The notes beneath the pieces were generated by a model. The model saw only the letters and a list, made by a program, of their open reading frames with translations. It was not told the origin of the DNA and did no database searches. 11,904 bases of DNA from Actinomycetes bacterium (GTDB lineage Bacteria > Actinomycetota > Acidimicrobiia > Acidimicrobiales > Ilumatobacteraceae), in assembly GCA_023417265.1 (NCBI GenBank), contig JAEZFY010000313.1:1-11904 (forward strand), in the 5' to 3' direction. Both the position numbers and the translations under genes were made by a program. This document shows, in pieces, positions 6,492-11,904 of this stretch. How positions within the stretch are numbered: the first letter of the stretch is position 1; each line of letters begins with the position of its first letter.

Positions 6492-6561
6492 CCCCAGCGG
6501 TACGCCGGCGTCGACGACCGCCATCGACCGGCTCGCCGTGTGGGCTGGAGGCGGGCGCCGG

Positions 6562-7104
6562 TCAGTAGGCGTCGGCGATCGCTCGGGCGACTGCGTCCGG
6601 GCCGAGACTCGCGGTGTCGACGACGAGGTCGGCCGCGTCGAGGAGCCACGCTCGGGATGCGGCATACAAGGGAAGGTGATCGAGGCGCCATTCCTGTGCC
6701 GAGCGCTCCTCGGCGTCGGCCAAGATCCGCGCACGGAGGGTGTCGGGGTCGGCGTCGAGCACCACGTGGAACACCTCGAGACCTTCGGCCGCGAGCCCGC
6801 CGCGCAGTTCGTGCCAGTACGCCTCGGACAGCACGGTCTGGACGGCCACCAGGTGCTGCCCGGAGATCTCGGTGAGATGGCGGGCGACGACGGGGACGAG
6901 CTGCCGCCAAGCCGCGAGATCCTGGAAGTCGTCAATCGCGATCCCTTGGAGGTTCGACGTCAACATGTAGCCCACCCACTCGGGGTCGAACAGGCGCAGC
7001 GCAGGCCGCTGCTCGACGAGGCTCCTGGCGGTGGTGGTCTTGCCAGCTCCGAACGTTCCGTTGATCCAGATCAGCACACCCGGCAGGGTAGGGGTCCCGG
7101 GCAT
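6562..7104 (-). CDS. TmrB-like P-loop ATP-binding protein (nucleotide kinase fold)
   Basis: The 180-residue product starts with PGVLIWINGTFGAGKTTTARSL: a beta strand and Walker A (G16-T-F-G-A-G-K22-T-T). The order WINGTFGAGKT, then FDPEWVGYML (39-48), then DDFQDLAAWRQL (58-69) closely follows Bacillus subtilis TmrB (WINGAFGSGKT, DPEKMGF, DDFQ...LWR), an ATP-binding protein that confers tunicamycin tolerance by binding the drug. Later segments (HVVLDADPDTLRARI, WRLDHLPLY) fit a small kinase fold with a lid-like region. Its substrate here is unknown; antibiotic or nucleoside phosphorylation is only an analogy. The start ATG lies 5 bases downstream of the HNH stop codon, and GAGG sits just before it, so translation is probably coupled to the HNH gene. 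The 70 bases between its stop and the lyase stop hold nothing I can name. Confidence 0.8.
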   Translation of the reverse strand: MPGTPTLPGVLIWINGTFGAGKTTTARSLVEQRPALRLFDPEWVGYMLTSNLQGIAIDDFQDLAAWRQLVPVVARHLTEISGQHLVAVQTVLSEAYWHELRGGLAAEGLEVFHVVLDADPDTLRARILADAEERSAQEWRLDHLPLYAASRAWLLDAADLVVDTASLGPDAVARAIADAY

Positions 7105-7109
7105 CGGCC

Positions 7110-8447
7110 TCAGGGTGGTGGCGGTCGGCGGCGGCCCGGCGGTGGGCCGTGGTACTCGACCGACCCGTCGGGGCGGCGCCACGTGATCGCGCGGTGGTTG
7201 TCGTGGATCTCGAGCCGGTGGCCGCCGTTGTGGATCGCGTCGTGATCGGCCGCACACAGCGGACCCAGTTCGTCGATGTCGGTCGTGCCGCCGCGGCTCC
7301 AAGAGCTGGTGTGATGCGCCTGCGTGTCGTCGATCGGGCGCTCGCAGCCGGGGCGGGCGCACGACCCGTAGATCGCCGTCAGGGCGTCGCGCTGGGCCGC
7401 CGTGGCGACCCGACGGGTGCGGCCGACCCACAGCGGCTGGCCCTCGCCCGAGAGCAACACCGGCACGATGTCGCTGTCGGCGAGCAGCTCGCGGATGGTG
7501 GCGATCGGGAGCGGGATGCCGTTCGACAATTCGGCGATCGAGGCTGCGTGTGGGCCGTCGGCGAGCGTCTTCAGGTCGACGACGATGATCACCTTCGGCA
7601 CGCGGCACCGCCCGGCGCTGCTGACACCGTCCGGGGAGTCGGCACGGGTGGGCGTGGTGGTCAGGGCGGCCATGAACGCCTCGACCTTGAGCTCCTGGTA
7701 GGACGCACGCGATCGGCTGGGCTGAGCCTTGAGGCGGGCGAGATGGGCGTTCAGGGCGAGGGTGAACTCCTGCTGGCGCAGCGGATCGAGCTCGATCAGT
7801 GTCTTGTGCATGCCGGTGTCGCGGTCGACCCACGACGACACCTTCGACGCTGCCCGCTGACGGTCGAGCTCCTCCGCATCGGAGCTGGGTCGGTGCCGCG
7901 AGCGGATCTCGTTGACGATGTTGCGCACCGCCCGGTCGAAGCCCTCGGCGAACTCGCGCCGGGCGACATTGAGCAGCTCGTTCTCGCGCTGGCGCAGCTC
8001 GACGAGCTCGGCGGGGGAGAGGCCGCGCACGTGGCGGGCCAGGACGTCGAGGTGGGCGCCGGAGATCTCGCCCGCCGCCAACGCCGCTTCGAAACCGGGC
8101 AGCTCGGCGCAGGCCGACGCACGCGCGCCGGTGGCCTTGGCGTCCTTTCCGGACTGCACACCCGAGCTCAGCAGGAGCCCGATCAGCGAGGCCTCGTCGC
8201 GGCCGTGATCGGGTTTCGGCGGTGGGGCGTCGGGCGCGGGCGCCGGTCGCGGGCGATCGCGGTCGGCCAGGGCTCGGCCGCGCCGGGCGATCTGCACGTC
8301 GACCGCGTCGAGGCAACCGCGGACTCGGCGGACGAGCTTGATCAGGCGTTCGAGGTCGGCGCGCTCGGCACACGCGACGTCGGCGGCGAGCACCGCGTCG
8401 AGCGCCTGAGCCACCTCCGCCGCCGAATCGAGTGCTGCCGTGGACAT
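7110..8447 (-). CDS. DUF222 / HNH endonuclease-domain protein (13E12 repeat family)
   Basis: The 445-residue protein has an N-terminal helical DUF222 region (roughly residues 15-300; e.g. AEGFDRAVRNIV, KTLIELDPLRQQEFTLALNAHLARL) and a C-terminal HNH module. In the latter, C363 and C368 (CARPGC) plus C398 form a probable zinc site, H378-H379 supply the first HNH histidine, and H402/H406 the last. The usual Asn before the LxxLC segment (TDLDNL in relatives) is Glu393 here (TDIDELGPLC), so nuclease activity is uncertain. The tail is Pro/Arg-rich. These genes are present in many copies in actinobacteria (REP13E12 in M. tuberculosis), and their function is not established. ATG 8447 is chosen because the 35 codons upstream are unlike the family and a CACGAT -10-like element lies at -12. 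It is divergent from the sigma gene, with 180 bases between. Confidence 0.85.
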   Translation of the reverse strand: MSTAALDSAAEVAQALDAVLAADVACAERADLERLIKLVRRVRGCLDAVDVQIARRGRALADRDRPRPAPAPDAPPPKPDHGRDEASLIGLLLSSGVQSGKDAKATGARASACAELPGFEAALAAGEISGAHLDVLARHVRGLSPAELVELRQRENELLNVARREFAEGFDRAVRNIVNEIRSRHRPSSDAEELDRQRAASKVSSWVDRDTGMHKTLIELDPLRQQEFTLALNAHLARLKAQPSRSRASYQELKVEAFMAALTTTPTRADSPDGVSSAGRCRVPKVIIVVDLKTLADGPHAASIAELSNGIPLPIATIRELLADSDIVPVLLSGEGQPLWVGRTRRVATAAQRDALTAIYGSCARPGCERPIDDTQAHHTSSWSRGGTTDIDELGPLCAADHDAIHNGGHRLEIHDNHRAITWRRPDGSVEYHGPPPGRRRPPPP

Positions 8448-8453
8448 ACCTCG

Positions 8454-8459
8454 ATCGTG
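8454..8459 (-). promoter_or_regulatory. Putative -10 element for the HNH gene
   Basis: Read on the minus strand, CACGAT sits at -12 to -7 from ATG 8447 and matches TATAAT at three of six positions. It is in the same place as the hexamers before 647, 2492 and 4031. A GAGG only one base from the ATG is too close to be a normal ribosome site. Confidence 0.3.
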
Positions 8460-8499
8460 CCGAACACACGCGCGAGAAGCAAGCGTTCTACCATCACTT

Positions 8500-8525
8500 A
8501 TTCCGATGATACTGGTGATCGGAAT
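8500..8525. promoter_or_regulatory. Operator-like inverted repeat between divergent HNH and sigma genes
   Basis: ATTCCGAT (8500-8507) and ATCGGAAT (8518-8525) are perfect 8-base inverted arms separated by 10 bases, so matching points of the arms lie 18 bases apart, close to two helical turns. It lies in an unusually AT-rich intergenic stretch (8448-8627). This geometry suits a dimeric regulator acting on one or both divergent genes. Nearby are GTGCC/GGCAC arms (8534-8538 and 8548-8552) and two GAAAAAT motifs (8553-8559 and 8573-8579 region). No regulator gene is evident next to it except the sigma factor. Confidence 0.4.
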
Positions 8526-8627
8526 GAGAGATAGTGCCTGGTCAGAGGGCACGAAAAATGGGGGACTTGCGAGAAAAATCTGCGATCATCTGCAACCGGA
8601 CGGTGCGGTCGGGAGTGTGTCCCGCTG

Positions 8628-9152
8628 ATGCACGCCATCGCGATCACCACACAACCCGACGTGACCCACCACGCAGACATCGAACTGGCCTCCGCGCTCA
8701 GCTTCGAAGACCTGTACCGGTCCGAATATCCGACGCTCGTCGCGGTCGCCACCGCGCTCGCCGGCCAGGACGGCCCCGACCTCGTGCACGACACGATGGT
8801 CCGGGCGCTCCTGAACTGGAGCAAGGTGGCCCGCTACGAGCGACCCGGCGGCTGGTGTCACCGGGTGGTCGTCAACCTGTGCCGGAGCAAGGCCCGGCGG
8901 CAACGCACCGAGCGCCGCTGGCTCTCCCTGCAACGCCGCGCCGAGCCGACCACAGCGGGTCCGTCGGCCGACGTGGTGGCGTTCTGGGAGGCGGTCCGCC
9001 AACTCCCGGAACGGCCCCGCATGGTGGTGACCCTGTACTACGCCGGCGACCGCTCGGTGAGTGAGGTGGCGAGCATCCTCGACGTGCCCGAAGGGACCGT
9101 CAAGAGCGACCTGTCACGTGCCCGCGAGGCACTCTCCCGAGAACTGAACTGA
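8628..9152 (+). CDS. ECF-type RNA polymerase sigma factor
   Basis: The 174-residue protein has sigma region 2 at about 25-95 (FEDLYRSEYPTLVAVATAL, DLVHDTMVRALLNWSKVARYERPGGWCHRVVVNLCRSKARR), which binds core polymerase and the -10 element, and region 4 at about 116-170 (LPERPRMVVTLYYAGDRSVSEVASILDVPEGTVKSDLSRAREALS), a helix-turn-helix for the -35. There is no extra C-terminal domain. ATG 8628 is the only plausible start in frame; GGGAG at 8611-8615 is 12 bases away, rather far for a Shine-Dalgarno. The gene is followed after a single base by a large membrane protein, the usual arrangement of an ECF sigma factor with its regulator. Target promoters are not known; autoregulation from the intergenic region at 8448-8627 is likely but not shown. 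Confidence 0.9.
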   Translation: MHAIAITTQPDVTHHADIELASALSFEDLYRSEYPTLVAVATALAGQDGPDLVHDTMVRALLNWSKVARYERPGGWCHRVVVNLCRSKARRQRTERRWLSLQRRAEPTTAGPSADVVAFWEAVRQLPERPRMVVTLYYAGDRSVSEVASILDVPEGTVKSDLSRAREALSRELN

Positions 9153-9153
9153 G

Positions 9154-11055
9154 ATGAACCTTCCCCCCGATGACTTCGACGAGCGAGCCCGCGCGGCCGG
9201 CCGGGCGCTGCGCCAAGCGCCACCTCCCGACGGGCTGCGGCGCATCGGCGCCGCCCGCCGCAACCGCCGCGTCGCCCAAGCCGGCGGCGCGCTCGCCGTG
9301 GCCGTACTCGGCATCGGCGGCATCGTCGCGATCACACGCGGTGGAGGCGACGAAACGATCGTGACCTCCGAGCCGACCACGCCGGTGCCGCCCACGTCGC
9401 CGAACTCGGCGCCGCCCGTCACGGTCCCGACCACGGCCCCTGCGGCGACGCCGTCGACAACACCGAACTCCCCGCCGCCGACCAGCCCGGCGAGCACCCC
9501 CGAGGACCCCGCAGAGCCGACGGTGTGGGTCGGCCAGAAGCTTGCCGGCTGGTACGCCGACGGTGAGTTCGTCCCCTACATCGACGACCGGTCACTGCCC
9601 GCCGGGCTACTCGGAACACCGGTCGAGTTGCTCGATCTCGCCAGTTCGGCGTCGATCACGGCGACCCCAACCGACGTCGATTGCTCGTCGCCGTACCTCG
9701 AACCGGCGCCTGACACGTGGTCGGTGTACGCCGCCGCTGTTGCACCGGTGCCGTCCGCGCCGCTCGAGCTGCGCCTCGGCGGGATCGAGACGCCCGACGG
9801 CTACGAGCCGGCGCAGGTGCGCGTCGCCGAGTTGCCTGGCGAGAACCTGTCCGGCGACCAGCAGCGGCTGGTGCTCGCCGACGGCTGGAACACCGACTAC
9901 CAGTTCCCCACGTGGATCGCCCTGTTCGATCCGGTGCTCGGCGAGTACTCCGTGATCGAGGGCGATCTCGATCCATCCAACGCGCTCGACATCGGTCGCC
10001 CGGTCGACGCGTACGTCGACGTCGATCTCGACGGCAACTGGGAGATCGTCTTCGGTGTCGGTGACGGCTGGGGCATCCACGAGCTGACGACCGCCGAGTC
10101 GATCGTCTTCGGCGCCGCGCATCCGTGCCCCGACCCGATGTTCGAATCCCCGCCGGCGGCCCCGACGGCGTCCACCGGGATCGAGCCGCTGCTCGGCGAG
10201 TGGGCGTTCGATCCGGATGCGACCGAGGTGTCGGCAGCCACGCTGTGGATCGAGTTCGACGGCACGTACACCTACGCTCGGTACGCCGGCTGCCAGGACG
10301 CGGTGGTCGAGGACGGCGGCATCGTGAGCGTCGCCTTCCAGTCGACACCAGAGTGTGTGCCGGCCGACGCCGATCCGCGGCTCCGCCTCCTCGAAGAAGC
10401 GTTCTCCACCGGCGCCCAGCTGCGGGTCGATGCCACATCGGGGCAATTGCAGGTCGGGACCGACGAGGGTGTGGCGCTCACGAAGGTCGTCGCGTCGGCA
10501 GGCCTCGACCTGGCGCGGGGGGCCGCCTACGGCTACTACGCCGGGCAGTATGTCGCCAGCGTCGACGACCTTGTGGCCAGCATCTCCGAGCAACTCGGCG
10601 AACCGAGTCACGACACCGGATGGTTCGTCACCCCACCCCCCGAACGGCCTGGCGAACCGGACTGTCTCGCCGACATGACCACCCGGGCGATCTGGTGGGG
10701 CGACTTCGTCGTGTGGCTGTGGCCTGACGAGCGCCTGACCGGTGGCACGATCTGGAACTGGACGCTGGGTGCCCAGCCGACCGACGTCAACGTGTTCGCC
10801 GACACGCCGTACACGCCGACACCGAGTGGCCTCACTACCGTGGAGGGCTTCGGGGTCGGGCAGCCGATGTCGAGCGTCGACGACCACTACGGCGCCCGCT
10901 TCGACGGCTGGTTCGGCCAGGGCGACGTCACCCAGTGGGCAGAGGCCCGCGTGCCCGCCCCGACGCCATTCCTCAACCTGTTCGGCAACTACGGCTGGCT
11001 GACCGCCACCGACGGCGCGCTCGCCACGATCTCCGCCCAGAAGTCCTTCTGTTGA
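9154..11055 (+). CDS. Single-pass membrane protein, probable sensor or anti-sigma partner of the ECF sigma factor
   Basis: This 633-residue protein has a ~40-residue basic cytoplasmic N-terminus (DDFDERARAAGRALRQAPPP..RRNRRV), one membrane helix (about 42-60), a Pro/Thr/Ser-rich spacer (about 73-121) and a ~510-residue extracytoplasmic part. Within the latter I see a calcium-loop-like VDVDLDGNWE (288-297), a META/HslJ-like segment (about 343-447; GEWAFD..., DGTYTYARYAGC, LRLLEEAFSTGAQLRVD), and two stretches of the type G-x-VxxVxxxLG (about 459-486 and 564-581, GFGVGQPMSSVDDHYG) resembling SmpA/BLIP-type folds. The one-base gap to the sigma gene implies coupled translation. It has no zinc-binding HxxxCxxC motif, so it is not a canonical ZAS anti-sigma factor; any sigma binding would depend on the short N-terminus. 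The domain assignments are my inference from patterns. Confidence 0.7.
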   Translation: MNLPPDDFDERARAAGRALRQAPPPDGLRRIGAARRNRRVAQAGGALAVAVLGIGGIVAITRGGGDETIVTSEPTTPVPPTSPNSAPPVTVPTTAPAATPSTTPNSPPPTSPASTPEDPAEPTVWVGQKLAGWYADGEFVPYIDDRSLPAGLLGTPVELLDLASSASITATPTDVDCSSPYLEPAPDTWSVYAAAVAPVPSAPLELRLGGIETPDGYEPAQVRVAELPGENLSGDQQRLVLADGWNTDYQFPTWIALFDPVLGEYSVIEGDLDPSNALDIGRPVDAYVDVDLDGNWEIVFGVGDGWGIHELTTAESIVFGAAHPCPDPMFESPPAAPTASTGIEPLLGEWAFDPDATEVSAATLWIEFDGTYTYARYAGCQDAVVEDGGIVSVAFQSTPECVPADADPRLRLLEEAFSTGAQLRVDATSGQLQVGTDEGVALTKVVASAGLDLARGAAYGYYAGQYVASVDDLVASISEQLGEPSHDTGWFVTPPPERPGEPDCLADMTTRAIWWGDFVVWLWPDERLTGGTIWNWTLGAQPTDVNVFADTPYTPTPSGLTTVEGFGVGQPMSSVDDHYGARFDGWFGQGDVTQWAEARVPAPTPFLNLFGNYGWLTATDGALATISAQKSFC

Positions 11056-11060
11056 CGACC

Positions 11061-11091
11061 GTTACATCCGGGGTCTGACCCCGGATGTAAC
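11061..11091. repeat. Perfect 31-bp palindrome between convergent genes (REP-like or bidirectional terminator)
   Basis: Two 15-base arms (11061-11075 and 11077-11091) are exact inverted copies around a single central T at 11076; the core reads GGGGTCTGACCCC. The pairing can extend past short bulges through TGACG (11053-11057) and CGTCA (11093-11097), which contain the stop codons of the two convergent genes. With a one-base centre a few inner pairs must open to form the RNA loop. There is no T-run, so it would be an atypical intrinsic terminator. GGGGTC-centred palindromes are common dispersed repeats in several phyla, so a REP-like element is an equal possibility. Confidence 0.75.
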
Positions 11092-11094
11092 ACG

Positions 11095-11904
11095 TCAGTT
11101 GACCTGGCGGGTGTGGCCGTCCCAGAACGGTTCGCGGAGCTTGAACTTCTGCAGCTTGCCGGTGGCCGTGCGCGCCAGCTCGTCGCGGAACTCGACCTTC
11201 TTCGGGCACTTGTAGCCGGCCAGCTTGGTCTTCGCCCAGGCGATCACGTCGTCCTCGGTGAGCGTCGAGCCAGGCGCCTTCACCACCAACGCGGTCACCA
11301 TCTCACCCCACTTCTCGTCGGGGATGCCGATCACGGCGACCTCGGTGACGTCAGGGGGCTGGAAGATCGCATCCTCGACCTCGAGCGACGAGACGTTCTC
11401 GCCGCCGGTGATGATCACGGCCTTCTTGCGGTCCGAGATGGTGAGGTAGCCGTCGTCGTCGAGGAACCCGCCGTCGCCGGTATGGAACCAGCCACCCTCG
11501 AGCGCGTCGTCGGTGGCCTCGGGGTTGTCCCAGTACGACTTGAGCACGACGTTGGACCGGGCGAGGACCTCGTCGTCGGGGGAGATCTCGAGCTCGACGC
11601 CCAGCGCTGGCGCTCCGGCGCGCACCAGGCGCTTGGCCCGCTCGGCCGCGTCGAGGTCGTCCCACTCGGCCCGGCGCCGGTTCATCGTGAGCAGCGGTGC
11701 GGGCTCGGTGAGGCCGTAGATCTGGATGAACTCCCAGCCGAGGTCGGTCTCGACCCGCTCGATGGTGCGGGTGGGCGGAGGTGCACCGGCGACGACGATG
11801 CGGGTTCGGCCGGCCCCGGGGACCTCGTCGAGCTCGCCGGCCGCGTCGAGCACCATGTTCACGACCGCAGGCGCGCCGCAGAGGAGCGACACGCCGTGCT
11901 CGTC
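11095..11904 (-). CDS. Acyl-CoA synthetase (AMP-forming), C-terminal part; gene continues beyond the window
   Basis: About 269 residues of an ANL-superfamily adenylate-forming ligase are present, from near the middle of the N-terminal domain (DEHGVSLLCGAPAVVNMVLDAAG) to the stop. The start is outside the window: the frame is open to base 11904, and the GTG at 11892 lies within a conserved segment. Motifs in order: IQIYGLTEPAP (A5), WFHTGDGGFLDDDGYLTISDRKK (A7-A8 hinge), GGENVSSLEVEDAI, and RTATGKLQK with the catalytic A10 lysine encoded at 11155-11157. The family activates a carboxylic acid with ATP and joins it to CoA. The look is that of the fatty-/medium-chain acyl-CoA ligases common in actinobacteria; the exact acid cannot be told. 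It converges on the sigma-partner gene, with the palindrome between them. Confidence 0.9.
   Translation of the reverse strand, partial: DEHGVSLLCGAPAVVNMVLDAAGELDEVPGAGRTRIVVAGAPPPTRTIERVETDLGWEFIQIYGLTEPAPLLTMNRRRAEWDDLDAAERAKRLVRAGAPALGVELEISPDDEVLARSNVVLKSYWDNPEATDDALEGGWFHTGDGGFLDDDGYLTISDRKKAVIITGGENVSSLEVEDAIFQPPDVTEVAVIGIPDEKWGEMVTALVVKAPGSTLTEDDVIAWAKTKLAGYKCPKKVEFRDELARTATGKLQKFKLREPFWDGHTRQVN

Noticed and set aside
6492..6561. Terminator between the convergent lyase and TmrB-like genes
   Set aside because: The 70 bases contain no convincing stem-loop or T-run.

Overview
The window is GC-rich and densely coded, with most third codon positions G or C. It carries a bacterial Ku/LigD-polymerase NHEJ pair, a 13E12-type (DUF222) HNH gene and an ECF sigma factor, and its transcription units seem to start without Shine-Dalgarno sequences. 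Together these point to an actinomycete. I favour the class Acidimicrobiia (Ilumatobacter-like), but that is inference from style, not from a marker gene.

Layout, left to right. 15-572: a five-helix membrane protein of unknown role. 647-2475: a two-gene NHEJ operon, Ku then a stand-alone LigD-type primase-polymerase. 2492-3778: a secreted serine hydrolase of the beta-lactamase/DD-peptidase superfamily. 3786-5144: an unusual cassette in which a small protein with serine at every third residue and a nitrobindin-like haem protein are flanked by two inverted copies of a ~195-bp non-coding repeat. 5217-6491: a PLP-dependent decarboxylase/lyase of the sphingosine-1-phosphate lyase type. 6562-8447 (minus strand): a TmrB-like P-loop protein behind a DUF222/HNH gene. 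8628-11055: an ECF sigma factor followed after one base by a large single-pass membrane protein, probably its sensor or anti-sigma partner. 11061-11091: a perfect 15-bp-arm palindrome between convergent genes. 11095-11904 (minus): the C-terminal part of an acyl-CoA synthetase that runs off the window.

Three observations stand out. First, the inverted repeat pair around the Ser-repeat/nitrobindin cassette. Second, the Ser-x-x protein itself, which has Ser at 22 of 23 consecutive every-third positions. Third, a recurring -10-like hexamer at exactly -12 to -7 from the start codon of four first-in-unit genes (CATGAT, TAACCT, CAGAAT, CACGAT), which suggests leaderless mRNAs. The LigD-type polymerase also has Gln where the active-site His of characterised LigD polymerases is expected. 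No rRNA, tRNA, CRISPR array, transposase or integrase gene was seen.
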